From assembly GCF_000739935.1 (NCBI RefSeq), contig NZ_BBJU01000023.1, positions 157,696 through 221,695 on the forward strand: a DNA stretch of 64,000 nucleotides, read 5' to 3'. The notes under the pieces are model-generated. The model was given only the letters and a program-made list of their open reading frames with translations. It ran no database searches and was not told the origin of the DNA. Shown here in pieces: positions 26,052 to 35,197 of the stretch (position 1 is its first letter; the number at the start of each line of letters is the position of its first letter). Both the position numbers and the translations under genes were made by a program. Origin of the DNA: Agrobacterium rubi TR3 = NBRC 13261 (GTDB taxonomy: Bacteria; Pseudomonadota; Alphaproteobacteria; Rhizobiales; Rhizobiaceae).

Positions 26052-28700
26052 TCACTTCGCCTGCAGCGTCGATAACTCCGCTTCCGTCTCGTAATGCAAC
26101 CCATCTGGACGGTAATCGATCTGCGATGCTCTCTGCCCTGCACCGAGACCAATTTCGATCAGCCGGGTGCCGAACCCGCGTTGCTGCGGCGGTGTCACCG
26201 GTGGGCCACCAGCTTCCGTCCACTTGAATTTCAGCATTCTGGGCGCGTCCGAAGAGTCCCTTTCGATGCTCCAAGTAATCTCCACCTGTCCCTCGGGCAC
26301 CGAAAGGGCACCATATTTTAGAGCGTTGGTGGAAAGCTCGTGGAGGACTAGGGAGAGAGCGAGCGACGCCTGCGGGCCAAGCCGCACTTCCGGTCCGTTC
26401 GCGCTGATCCGGTCACTCCCGGCATGGATCGATGTCGCCGATGCCACGAGTTCGTCAACGGGGGCGGCATCACGGTGTCCGGTCAACAATGTTTCATGCG
26501 CCGTGGCAAGCGCGTTGATACGCGGCGCCAACGTCTGTTGCGCGGATTTGACATCCGGCGCAGATCGCAACGTCTGACTGACAATGGACTGCACAATGGC
26601 GAGAGAATTCTTCAACCGGTGCGAAAGCTCTCGGTTGAGCAAGGCGCGACGTTCTTCGGCCTGCTTGCGATCCTCGACATCGATGACCAGTGCCAGCGTC
26701 GCCAGAATGCCGCCGTTCTGGTCTTTCACAGGTGTGGTCGTCACTTCGTATCTGCGGGTTTCACCCCGTTCGTTTTGATGCTCTATAAGGCGTTCGACCT
26801 CCGTCTCACCCGGAGCGAACAAGTCGAGCGCGGCGACCCCGCCCTGTTTCTTCACCTGGAGACCAAACATCTGCTCGAGCCTAGTGTTGATCGTCTCTTG
26901 GCCATCGGCGTAGACGATCGATATCCCGATCGGTGCCTGCTGCACTACGGCTTCCAGCAGACCGCGTTCGACATGAAGCTGCTTTTGGCTCTCGCGAAGT
27001 TCCGCTTCTGCTTTTTGCAGCCGCGTCAGATCCAGCATCGCGCCTATCATCCGGCGCGGGCGACCCTGTTCGTCACGAATGACATGACCCCGGTCAAAGA
27101 CGGGAGCATAGGTTCCATCGGAACGCCTGAAACGGTAACCATCGGTCCATTCGGTCTCTGTCCCGTCGATGATGGCGTGGATCGAATGATCGATCCTTTG
27201 GCGGTCATCGGGATGAATATGATCGATCCACCATGCACCGGTCGGCTCCACCGTCTCGGGTTGATGGCCGTAAGCCGTGGTGAGAGCCTCGTTCCACAAA
27301 ACGAAATTGGTTTCGAAATCCCAATCCCAGATCGCATCATTCGTTGCCCGGCTGGCAAATCGATAGCGCTCTTCCGTCTCGCGTAAGCGCCGTTGCGCCT
27401 CACCCGCTCGGGTAATGTCTCTCACCGTGCCGATGAAGCGAAGCGCGTTCGTGCCCTGAAAGAATGTCCTGCCTTTGGCGGCAACCCATCGTTCCACCCC
27501 GTCGGCCAGACCGATGGTGCGGTATTCGATGTCATAGCCACCCTCGCTCTGAGGGTCGATCGCGGCCATGACCGCTTCATGTGTTCTCTCCCGGTCATCG
27601 GGATGCAGTCCGGTTAGAAAGGTTTGGTAATCCACGGGGGAATCGGGCGGCAACCCGAACAATGTACGGCAACGGTCATCCCACACCAGAGAATCGCCAA
27701 TCAGGTCGTAATCGAAGGTCCCCATCTCCGTTGCGTCGAGGGCCAGCTCCAATGTCTCCTGCGCCTTGCGCAGTTTTTCTTCGGCTTCCTTGCGCGCGGT
27801 GATATCGCGCGTGACGCCGATGAAGCCTATGGGGCGTCCATTGTCATCGAACTGAAAATCACCCTTCCGCGCGATCCAGCGGATTTCACCGCTATCTGCC
27901 TTGCGAATGCGATATTCGACATCCGTCGGCGCTTCACCCGTCCGACGATTGGCCTGATGCGATACCAGTGTATCGTCCACCGGGATCACCAAGCGTTCGA
28001 AATCTTCGGCCGGACGCTCATCGACATGATCGAGGCCGAAGGTTCTCGAGAATTCCGGCGTTCCCTTGACGGTGTTGGCATCGATATCGAGGGAGAAAAG
28101 CCCAACGCCGCCAGCCGTCTGCGCAGCGGCCAGCTTTTCTGATACTTCCTGATACTGCGCCTGATCCTTTATGCGCTCTGCAAGCATACGCGTGCGATCA
28201 ACGGCCAGTTTGCCCAACTCAAGCTGCATCATGACCTGGCGCGCCAGAGCCTCAAGCCCTGTTCGTTGCGATGCGGTCAGGCCTTGCAAACGCGGCGTGT
28301 GATCCAGCACGCACAATGTCCCCAGCACCTGGCCGGTAGACGTAATGAGCGGCGCGCCTGCGTAAAAACGGACATGAGGCGCGCTCACGACCAAAGGGTT
28401 ACTTGCTGTGCGCGGATCTTTCGTAAGGTCTGGGACCTCCAGGATTTCGCTCATGCCCAATGCATGGCGACATACGGAGCTTTCCAGGTTCGTCTCGCAA
28501 GGCTCGAACCCTTTGCGCGCCTTGAACCATTGCCGGTCACTATCAACGAAACTCACGAGAGCTACAGGCGCATCACACAACAGCGTTGCCAGAGTGACAA
28601 TGTCATCAAAGCCGGCTTCAGGCGGCGTGTCCAGTATGCCATAGGACCGCAACTCGGCAAGGCGCAGATCATTCGTTTCGTAAAGTGTCAAATTCGGCAT
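26052..28700 (-). CDS. Soluble GAF/multi-PAS sensor histidine kinase, HWE family
   Basis: An 882-residue cytoplasmic kinase with no membrane segment. Order: GAF domain (about 26-165, with VSFVDSDRQWFKARKGF), four PAS units (about 190-310, 320-440, 445-570 and 580-690; each ends with a PAC-type pattern such as FIGVTRDITARKEAEE), then the HWE kinase core. The phospho-acceptor box is LNRELSHRLKNSLAIVQ near 700; the ATPase part has VLHELSTNALKYGAL and the WTE of FKWTEAGGP. HWE kinases are abundant in rhizobia and often sense light or redox through PAS domains; no LOV-type cysteine pattern is evident. No response regulator gene is adjacent. Confidence 0.93.
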   Translation of the reverse strand: MPNLTLYETNDLRLAELRSYGILDTPPEAGFDDIVTLATLLCDAPVALVSFVDSDRQWFKARKGFEPCETNLESSVCRHALGMSEILEVPDLTKDPRTASNPLVVSAPHVRFYAGAPLITSTGQVLGTLCVLDHTPRLQGLTASQRTGLEALARQVMMQLELGKLAVDRTRMLAERIKDQAQYQEVSEKLAAAQTAGGVGLFSLDIDANTVKGTPEFSRTFGLDHVDERPAEDFERLVIPVDDTLVSHQANRRTGEAPTDVEYRIRKADSGEIRWIARKGDFQFDDNGRPIGFIGVTRDITARKEAEEKLRKAQETLELALDATEMGTFDYDLIGDSLVWDDRCRTLFGLPPDSPVDYQTFLTGLHPDDRERTHEAVMAAIDPQSEGGYDIEYRTIGLADGVERWVAAKGRTFFQGTNALRFIGTVRDITRAGEAQRRLRETEERYRFASRATNDAIWDWDFETNFVLWNEALTTAYGHQPETVEPTGAWWIDHIHPDDRQRIDHSIHAIIDGTETEWTDGYRFRRSDGTYAPVFDRGHVIRDEQGRPRRMIGAMLDLTRLQKAEAELRESQKQLHVERGLLEAVVQQAPIGISIVYADGQETINTRLEQMFGLQVKKQGGVAALDLFAPGETEVERLIEHQNERGETRRYEVTTTPVKDQNGGILATLALVIDVEDRKQAEERRALLNRELSHRLKNSLAIVQSIVSQTLRSAPDVKSAQQTLAPRINALATAHETLLTGHRDAAPVDELVASATSIHAGSDRISANGPEVRLGPQASLALSLVLHELSTNALKYGALSVPEGQVEITWSIERDSSDAPRMLKFKWTEAGGPPVTPPQQRGFGTRLIEIGLGAGQRASQIDYRPDGLHYETEAELSTLQAK

Positions 28701-28907
28701 CCGCTATGGGTAGCCCCTGCGGCGATCCCTTGAGCGACATAATGTAGTGTAAGAAATGCTTTCAGGAAAGAGATGTTCCGCAGCGCAAAACAGGGCCAGA
28801 TCAACGTGGTGTTCGCCACATTCGTCGCACGTGGACTTGAACGGAAGCCACGGGGTCCCCATTCATGTGTAGACGAGATATTTTCCTGTTCTGGGTTGGA
28901 GCAACCG

Positions 28908-29336
28908 ATGGCCGCAAAAACGTGGAATACCAGCACCGCTGGCGCGCACAACGCAAAGGATTTCGATGACAGTGCCGCGCGTCTACGCCGCCTGCGGCGT
29001 TTGTCGGGCATCGCACGTTTGATGGATACCGCCATTGGCATTCCCGGAACACGCCTTCGTTTTGGCGCGGACTCCGTGTTGGGTCTTGTCCCGCTGGTGG
29101 GAGATGGCGCTGGTGCGCTGGTCGGCCTTTACATCGTCAACGAAGCACGCCGCCTTGGAATTCCGCCTGAGAAACTGGCCCGCATGGTTGGAAATGTCGC
29201 GATGGATTCGGTCGTTGGCAGCGTGCCGGTGCTTGGCGACATATTCGACCTTTATTTCAAGTCGCACCGTCGCAACGTCGATATGATTTTCGACCATTTT
29301 GGCGTCGACCGGGATGACGTTCAGCGCAAGCGGTAA
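28908..29336 (+). CDS. DUF4112 domain protein
   Basis: A 142-residue small membrane-associated protein. DUF4112 covers about 25-135, with LARLMDTAIGIPGTRLR-like and DSVLGLVPLVGDGAGALVG patterns and a second glycine-rich segment VVGSVPVLGDIFDLYFK. Two hydrophobic stretches (about 60-80 and 100-120) suggest membrane insertion. The start is ATG 28908 rather than an upstream in-frame ATG at 28773, because the upstream extension lacks family similarity. Function is unknown; it is divergent from the kinase gene. Confidence 0.85.
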   Translation: MAAKTWNTSTAGAHNAKDFDDSAARLRRLRRLSGIARLMDTAIGIPGTRLRFGADSVLGLVPLVGDGAGALVGLYIVNEARRLGIPPEKLARMVGNVAMDSVVGSVPVLGDIFDLYFKSHRRNVDMIFDHFGVDRDDVQRKR

Positions 29337-29420
29337 TGCCGCACGTCAAGCCGATGTGTTTCACACAACGCTCATAAAAGAATGCGACCTTTCCTCCGCA
29401 CGTCGAAAGCGGAGAGGTAC

Positions 29421-29672
29421 ATGCACGAGAAAAAACTACGAGAGATCGAAAAAATCGCCGACACGATCAAGGGGCTGGCAACGCCGGGAATGAAGCCGAA
29501 AGCCCTGATCGACGCCGTAAAACAACAACACCCGCATGCGACGAAAAAAGAAATCGCACGTGCCGCCTTTCTCAGTGTCATCCTGGCTGCCGACTACGAT
29601 TTTGACGATACGCAGGCATTGCATGATCTGGCGATGGACACCCGTGACGAAGATCAAGACCAATCGACATAA
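29421..29672 (+). CDS. Small hypothetical protein, charged and helical
   Basis: An 83-residue protein I do not recognise. GGAGAGG precedes ATG 29421. It is rich in Lys, Glu and Ala with a helical N-terminal part (KKLREIEKIADTIKGLA) and an acidic C-terminus (MDTRDEDQDQ). The middle segment KALIDAVKQQHPHATKKEIA resembles a small helical, possibly nucleic acid-binding, module. It lies 84 bases after the DUF4112 gene and may share its transcript. Confidence 0.7.
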   Translation: MHEKKLREIEKIADTIKGLATPGMKPKALIDAVKQQHPHATKKEIARAAFLSVILAADYDFDDTQALHDLAMDTRDEDQDQST

Positions 29673-29770
29673 CTTTATGATTATGTCCTAAGATATTTGC
29701 CTTCCTGCCGGAACCGCCTGCTCAGCAAAACCCTTTACCGCGTGACATCGATAAAGGGAGTTTTCACCAG

Positions 29771-30589
29771 ATGGCATATGTAGAAGCAAAAGACGGCACG
29801 CAGTTACACGTCAAGGACATGGGCCAGGGTAAGCCTGTCATCCTCATCCATGGCTGGCCACTGACCGGCGATATGTTCGAATACCAGACTGTGGCGCTGC
29901 TCGAAGCAGGCTTTCGTGTCATCACTTACGACCGCCGCGGTTTCGGCCAGTCCGGACACCCTGCGACCGGATATGACTACGATACCTTTGCAGATGATCT
30001 CTCTGCGGTGATCGACAGCCTCAACGTGCCAAACGTGTCACTCGTCGGCTTCTCGATGGGTGGCGGCGAAATTGCGCGTTATCTGTCACGCCACGGCGCG
30101 TCCAAGGTCTCCAAGGCGGTTCTTGTGGCATCTGTGGCCGGATACCTGCTCAAGGACGGGACCAATCCACATGGTGTGGACGAAAGCGTCTTCGAAGACA
30201 TGAAAAAGGATATCCGCAAGGACCGGTTCGCATTCCTCCAGAGCTTTGCCAAGACGTTTTACGGCGTTGGCTTCGTCACCAGCCCCGTCAGCCAGGGCAT
30301 TCTCGATTGGTCGTTCATCCTCGGCGTTATGGCGAGCCCGAAGGCTACTATCGAGTGCGTGAACGCGTTCGGCAAAACCGACTTCAGACCTGACTTTGCG
30401 GCGTTTACGATCCCAACGCTCGTAATCCACGGCACGGGCGATAAGACGGTTCCCATCGAACCATCGGGACGCGCCGCGGCCAACGGCATCTCGGGCGCAA
30501 AACTCATCGAGTATGATGGAGAGCCGCATGGTCTGTTTGCGACCGTTCCGGACAGACTCAATCAGGACCTCATCGAGTTCTTGGCATAA
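29771..30589 (+). CDS. Alpha/beta hydrolase (non-heme chloroperoxidase-like)
   Basis: A 272-residue hydrolase. The oxyanion segment is HGWPLTGDMF, the nucleophile elbow is GFSMGGGE (Ser near 96), and the catalytic Asp and His lie in HGTGDKTVP and DGEPHGLFA. Proteins of this group are annotated as cofactor-free haloperoxidases or esterases. AAAGGGAG precedes ATG 29771. A strong hairpin terminator follows its stop, so it is probably monocistronic. Confidence 0.92.
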   Translation: MAYVEAKDGTQLHVKDMGQGKPVILIHGWPLTGDMFEYQTVALLEAGFRVITYDRRGFGQSGHPATGYDYDTFADDLSAVIDSLNVPNVSLVGFSMGGGEIARYLSRHGASKVSKAVLVASVAGYLLKDGTNPHGVDESVFEDMKKDIRKDRFAFLQSFAKTFYGVGFVTSPVSQGILDWSFILGVMASPKATIECVNAFGKTDFRPDFAAFTIPTLVIHGTGDKTVPIEPSGRAAANGISGAKLIEYDGEPHGLFATVPDRLNQDLIEFLA

Positions 30590-30595
30590 TACTGA

Positions 30596-30623
30596 GGGCG
30601 CACGACCACATGGTCGTGCGCCC
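30596..30623 (+). terminator. Strong rho-independent-type hairpin after the hydrolase gene
   Basis: A perfect 12-bp stem GGGCGCACGACC/GGTCGTGCGCCC with the loop ACAT starts six bases after the hydrolase stop codon and is followed by TTACTTT. Stem quality is high; the T-run is short. Confidence 0.8.
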
Positions 30624-30818
30624 TTACTTTCTGAAAAGGGTGCAGCTCGACATAGTCGCAGCGCGCATTCGTGACACATTATCGCTGTCGAAACCACTTC
30701 AGCGAAATGACCCCAAGACCTCACTCACACGTCACCACCGCCTCCTAACTGGGACGCTCACCGTCGCGACGGAACTTCCCGCTCCTGGCCCGGTTCGACA
30801 ATCAAACAGAGGTGACCC

Positions 30819-33101
30819 ATGGACAAAAAAGCAAAATATGCGCGCTATGACATGCCCACGGGCGGCTGGGGCTCCATCAAATCGGTCGTACAAAACGCTG
30901 TCCGACAAAAAGCCGTAAAAACAACGCCGGGGCTGCTCAAGGATCACAACAAGCTCGGTGGTTATACCTGCACCAGCTGCGCTTGGGCCAAGCCTGGCAA
31001 ACCGCATCTCGGTGAATTCTGTGAAAATGGCGCCAAAGCAACGTTCTGGGACCTGACATCCAAACGCACGACACCGGAATTTTTTACCCTGCATACCGTG
31101 ACCGAGCTTTTGACGTGGGAAGACTTCGACCTCGAAAATGAGGGACGCCTGACACATCCCATGCGATATGACGCCACATCTGATACCTATCGCGAAGTCA
31201 GTTGGGCGGAGGCTTTTGCGGATATCGGGTCGAAGTTGAAGAGCTACGAGCCTGAAGCGGCCGTGTTCTATGCATCGGGCCGGGCATCGCTTGAAACGTC
31301 TTACATGTATCAGTTGCTGGCACGCCTTTACGGCAACAACAATCTACCCGACAGTTCCAACATGTGCCACGAGACGACATCGGTCGCTTTACCACAAAGC
31401 ATCGGAACACCGGTCGGCACTATATTACTGGAGGATTACGAACACACCGACTGTATCCTATCCTTCGGCCAGAATGTAGGAACCAACGCGCCCAGATTAC
31501 TGCATACGCTACAGGAAGTACGGGAGCGAGGCGCGCCGGTGGTCGTGTTCAACCCGCTGAAGGAGCGCGGCTGGCAGGCCTTCGTCGATCCACAGAACCC
31601 TGTCCAGATGGCAACCAACAGGCCGACCGATATTTCGACGCAATATTATCAGGTCAATGCAGGCGGCGATATCGCTGTTATCATGGGAATGGCCAAGTGT
31701 CTGTTCGAGTGGGACGACGAAGCCTTGGCAACCGGAACGGAACGCGTGATCGACGTGGCGTTTATCGCCGAACACACGCATGATTTTGCAGCCTTCGAAA
31801 CCCATGTTCGCTCAACCGCATGGGCAGACATCCTCAACGCGTCCGGCCTGACCCAGGCATCGATTGAAGCCGCCGCCAAAACATACGCGAAAGCCCGTGC
31901 CGTCATCGCGATTTACGGCATGGGGCTGACCCAGCACCGCTACGGCATCAGCAATATCCAGATGCTTGTCAACCTCTTGCTTATGCGCGGAAACATCGGC
32001 AGACCGGGGACCGGGATTTGTCCCGTGCGCGGCCATTCCAACGTGCAGGGACAGCGCACCGTTGGGATATCGGAAAAGACCAAACTGGTGCCTCTCGATC
32101 GCCTGGCAGAGCAATATGATTTTGAACCACCGCGCAAGGATGGGCTCAATACGGTGGAGGCCTGCGAGGCGATTATCCGCGGTAACATCAAAGCATTTAT
32201 CAGTCTGGGTGGAAATTTCGTGCGCGCTGTGCCGGAGCGCACGCTGATGGAAGAAAAATGGCGGGGCCTTGATCTTTCTGTCCAGATTGCCACGAAGCTC
32301 AACCGCAGCCATCTCATCACGGCAGCCACGACCTACCTCTTGCCAACATTGGTGAGAACCGAGATCGATGAACAGGCGACCGGACCGCAGATTGTGACCA
32401 TTGAGGATTCCACAACGTGTATCCACTCTTCGCGTGGAAAATATCAGCCAGCTAGTGACGCTTTGCTGTCCGAGCCGCGCATCGTCGCCGAAATTGCAAA
32501 GCATGCGCTTCAGCCAAACCCAAGGATACCTTGGGCCGAATGGGTGGGCGATTATGCGAAAGTGCGGGACGCCATGGAGGCTACGTATCCGGATCAGTTT
32601 CAGGATTTCAATGAGCGCCTCGATATTCCCGGCGGGCTTCCCCGTCCTGTGCCAGCACGGCACCGCGAGTGGAAAACAGAGACCGGCAAGGCAAACTTCA
32701 AACTGCCAAAGTCGCTCAATGCCAGCTTCTCGACCAGTGATGACCGCGACATTTTACGGCTTGTGACACTACGGTCGAACGATCAGTTCAACACCGCGGT
32801 CTACGGCTATGACGACCGTCTCCGCGGCATCAGCAAATCGCGGATGATCATCATGATGAATGCCGATGACCGGGTTCGCTTGGGTCTTTTGAAAGACGCA
32901 CGCTTTCGTATCACAACTGCGGTAGACGATGGCGTGGAGCGCATGCTGCCCGGAATGCAGGTCATCGACTATGATCTGCCACCCCGCACCTGCGCCGCCT
33001 ATTTTCCGGAATGCAATTCGCTGATCCCGCTTTGGCAGCACGATGAGGAAAGCAAAACACCGGCAGCAAAATCCGTGCCTGTGCGGGTGACCGCATCCTG
33101 A
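30819..33101 (+). CDS. FdhF/YdeP-type molybdopterin oxidoreductase
   Basis: A 760-residue protein of the formate dehydrogenase alpha-subunit-like family (YdeP group). The N-terminal segment YTCTSCAWAKPGKPHLGEFC carries the cysteines of a likely iron-sulfur site. The molybdopterin domains follow, with DSSNMCHETTSVALPQSIG, LSFGQNVGTNAPRLLHTL and the C-terminal dinucleotide-binding domain (about 640-750, TLRSNDQFNTAVYGYDDR). E. coli YdeP is linked to acid resistance; the reaction is not established. The start follows AGAGGTGACCC. It is alone between a terminator and a convergent gene. Confidence 0.92.
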   Translation: MDKKAKYARYDMPTGGWGSIKSVVQNAVRQKAVKTTPGLLKDHNKLGGYTCTSCAWAKPGKPHLGEFCENGAKATFWDLTSKRTTPEFFTLHTVTELLTWEDFDLENEGRLTHPMRYDATSDTYREVSWAEAFADIGSKLKSYEPEAAVFYASGRASLETSYMYQLLARLYGNNNLPDSSNMCHETTSVALPQSIGTPVGTILLEDYEHTDCILSFGQNVGTNAPRLLHTLQEVRERGAPVVVFNPLKERGWQAFVDPQNPVQMATNRPTDISTQYYQVNAGGDIAVIMGMAKCLFEWDDEALATGTERVIDVAFIAEHTHDFAAFETHVRSTAWADILNASGLTQASIEAAAKTYAKARAVIAIYGMGLTQHRYGISNIQMLVNLLLMRGNIGRPGTGICPVRGHSNVQGQRTVGISEKTKLVPLDRLAEQYDFEPPRKDGLNTVEACEAIIRGNIKAFISLGGNFVRAVPERTLMEEKWRGLDLSVQIATKLNRSHLITAATTYLLPTLVRTEIDEQATGPQIVTIEDSTTCIHSSRGKYQPASDALLSEPRIVAEIAKHALQPNPRIPWAEWVGDYAKVRDAMEATYPDQFQDFNERLDIPGGLPRPVPARHREWKTETGKANFKLPKSLNASFSTSDDRDILRLVTLRSNDQFNTAVYGYDDRLRGISKSRMIIMMNADDRVRLGLLKDARFRITTAVDDGVERMLPGMQVIDYDLPPRTCAAYFPECNSLIPLWQHDEESKTPAAKSVPVRVTAS

Positions 33102-33122
33102 CACGGCTTCCAGCCAAAGAGC

Positions 33123-33146
33123 AGAGGGCGACCAATGCCACCCTCT
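33123..33146. terminator. Candidate terminator between ydeP-like and M20 genes
   Basis: A 6-bp stem AGAGGG/CCCTCT with a 12-base loop followed by TT lies between the two convergent genes. It could end either transcript. The stem is short. Confidence 0.4.
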
Positions 33147-33156
33147 TTACAAGGCG

Positions 33157-34338
33157 TCAAGCCTGAAGAAATCGCTCGGCAAGTCTTGCCCACATTGCCG
33201 CGCCTACGGTCAGACTTCCATCGGCAAAATCATATTTTGCACTGTGCAACGTCGCTGAGTTCACACCGTTGCCCAAACGCAGGAACGTACCCGGCTTATG
33301 CTCGAGAAAATAAGCGAAATCTTCGCTACCTGGGATAAGATTGCAGGTGGATACGTTTTCGGCGCCGACAAGTTCTTCGGCCACGGTGCGGGCAAACACG
33401 GTTTCCGAATCCGAATTGACGACGACGGGATAGCCGCGCTCATAATCGATCTCGATCGTCGCCCCGAACCCTTCCACGATCGAATGCGCCAGTTTGGTGA
33501 TCCGCGCTTCAAGCACTTCACGGATGCCAGGTTCAAAGCAGCGCACGCTCAAAGCAAGCTTGGCGTATTCCGGAATGACATTGACGGCCTCTCCGGCGTG
33601 AATTGTGCCAACCGTGACCACAGCCGTCTGCGTCGGATCGATGTTGCGTGACACCACCGTCTGTAGCGAGACTACGAGATTACAGGCAACCACCACTGGG
33701 TCGACCGTCAAATGCGGGCGGGACGCATGACCGCCTTTGCCCTTGATGGTCATCTGTACCGTGTCGGATGACGCCATCATCGGCCCCGAGCGCAGCATGA
33801 AGGTTCCTTCTGCGGCACCGGGATGATTGTGGAGGCCGAAGATCGCATCGATGGGAAAGCGTTCAAACAGGCCGTCGTCGATCATCTGTTGTGCGCCGCT
33901 CGGCTTTCCGTTTTCCTCAGCCGGCTGGAAGATCAGCGTTACCGTTCCATCGAAATGGCGTGTCCTGGCCAGGTATTCGGCAGCACCCAAAAGCACCGTA
34001 GTATGGCCGTCATGGCCGCAGGCGTGCATCTTCCCCGGCGTCTTGCTGGCATAGGACAGTCCCGTTTCCTCCAGAATAGGCAGTGCATCCATATCGGCGC
34101 GGATGCCGATGCTCTTTTTGCCCGTACCATTGGTTAACCGCGCAACCACGCCGTGACCGCCGACATTGCGGGTGACCTCATAGCCCCAGGCTTCCAGCTT
34201 TTCAGCCACGAAGCGTGCCGTCTCAGCCTCTTCCAAGGACAATTCCGGGTGGGCATGCAGATATTGACGCGTTGCTTTCATCTCCGCTTCCATCGGCTCG
34301 ATATCGGAAACGCGGGCATATTGATTGTCGTTGAGCAT
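33157..34338 (-). CDS. M20 family amidohydrolase (hippurate/N-acyl amino acid hydrolase type)
   Basis: A 393-residue zinc peptidase-like hydrolase that releases amino acids from N-acyl or N-conjugated forms. Metal-binding features are HACGHDGHTTVLLGAAEYLA, QPAEENGKPSGAQQM and FGLHNHPG, and the C-terminal ligand is in PGSEDFAYFLEHKPG. The dimerisation domain is at about 185-295 (KGKGGHASRPHLTVDP). It is the distal gene of an amino acid ABC operon, separated from the ATPase gene by a strong terminator hairpin, so its expression is probably lower than that of the transporter. Confidence 0.93.
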   Translation of the reverse strand: MLNDNQYARVSDIEPMEAEMKATRQYLHAHPELSLEEAETARFVAEKLEAWGYEVTRNVGGHGVVARLTNGTGKKSIGIRADMDALPILEETGLSYASKTPGKMHACGHDGHTTVLLGAAEYLARTRHFDGTVTLIFQPAEENGKPSGAQQMIDDGLFERFPIDAIFGLHNHPGAAEGTFMLRSGPMMASSDTVQMTIKGKGGHASRPHLTVDPVVVACNLVVSLQTVVSRNIDPTQTAVVTVGTIHAGEAVNVIPEYAKLALSVRCFEPGIREVLEARITKLAHSIVEGFGATIEIDYERGYPVVVNSDSETVFARTVAEELVGAENVSTCNLIPGSEDFAYFLEHKPGTFLRLGNGVNSATLHSAKYDFADGSLTVGAAMWARLAERFLQA

Positions 34339-34365
34339 GTGAGTCCTCCAATATCTGGAAAAAGA

Positions 34366-34387
34366 GCGCCGGTCGAAAGACCGGCGC
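34366..34387 (-). terminator. Intrinsic terminator/attenuator between ABC ATPase and M20 genes
   Basis: A perfect 9-bp GC-rich stem GCGCCGGTC/GACCGGCGC closes a 4-base loop. On the minus strand it is followed directly by TCTTTTTCC, giving the form of an intrinsic terminator. It sits in the 79-base gap inside what otherwise looks like one operon. Confidence 0.75.
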
Positions 34388-34417
34388 CAAGTTGGGGAGA
34401 AGTCGGGGGCGCTTGCC

Positions 34418-35197
34418 CTATAGAAAGCGGGACAGGAAAGCCTTCGTCCGCTCGTGTTGCGGATTGCCGATCACCTCATCCGGCTTGCCCATTTCCACGA
34501 TGTGACCACCATCCATGAAAACGACGCGGTCTGCCGCCTCGCGGGCAAAGCTGATTTCATGCGTGACAACGATCATCGTCAGACCCTGCTTGGCCAGATC
34601 ACGCATGGTGTTCAGCACTTCTCCCACCAGTTCGGGATCAAGGGCCGAGGTTGGCTCATCGAACAGCATCAGCTTCGGTTTGATGGCAAGCGCACGGGCG
34701 ATGGCCACGCGCTGTTGCTGCCCACCGGACAGCTGTCGCGGGTAGTTCTTTGCCTTGTCTGCTAGACCGACCCGTTCCAGCAGTCGCATCGCATTCTCGG
34801 TCGCTGCAGCCTTCGTCTCGCCATGCACGCCCACAGGCGCTTCGATGACATTTTCCAGCACCGTCAGATGCGGATAAAGGTTGAAGCTCTGAAAAACCAT
34901 GCCAATCTTGCGGCGTTGAGCGGCGATGGCATTTGCCGATAGCTTGACCAATCGGTTACGCTGCATGCGATAACCGATCTGGTCGCCATCCACATCGATT
35001 GACCCGCGATTGATGGTCTCTAGATGATTGATGCAGCGCAGGAAGGTCGACTTTCCAGAACCGGACGGTCCCAGGATGGCGACGACTTCGCCCGGCATGA
35101 CATCGAGATCGATCCCCTTCAGCACTTCCAACTGGTCATAGGACTTGTGTACATTGTGTGCCCTGACCAGCGGTTCTCTCGTCTCAGCGGCGATCAA
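34418..35197 (-). CDS. Polar amino acid ABC transporter ATP-binding protein
   Basis: A 259-residue ATPase of the GlnQ/HisP type. Walker A is GPSGSGKST, the signature is [15 protein letters not shown], Walker B is [14 protein letters not shown], and the H-loop is VVTHEISFAREA. The only in-frame start near the family N-terminus is TTG 35197, which overlaps the preceding stop as TTGA, so translation is probably coupled to the permease. An intrinsic terminator follows the gene. Confidence 0.93.
   Translation of the reverse strand: MIAAETREPLVRAHNVHKSYDQLEVLKGIDLDVMPGEVVAILGPSGSGKSTFLRCINHLETINRGSIDVDGDQIGYRMQRNRLVKLSANAIAAQRRKIGMVFQSFNLYPHLTVLENVIEAPVGVHGETKAAATENAMRLLERVGLADKAKNYPRQLSGGQQQRVAIARALAIKPKLMLFDEPTSALDPELVGEVLNTMRDLAKQGLTMIVVTHEISFAREAADRVVFMDGGHIVEMGKPDEVIGNPQHERTKAFLSRFL

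Noticed and set aside
26424..27386. A 320-codon plus-strand frame inside the histidine kinase gene
   Set aside because: Antisense shadow of a confidently identified kinase; no domain or start signal.
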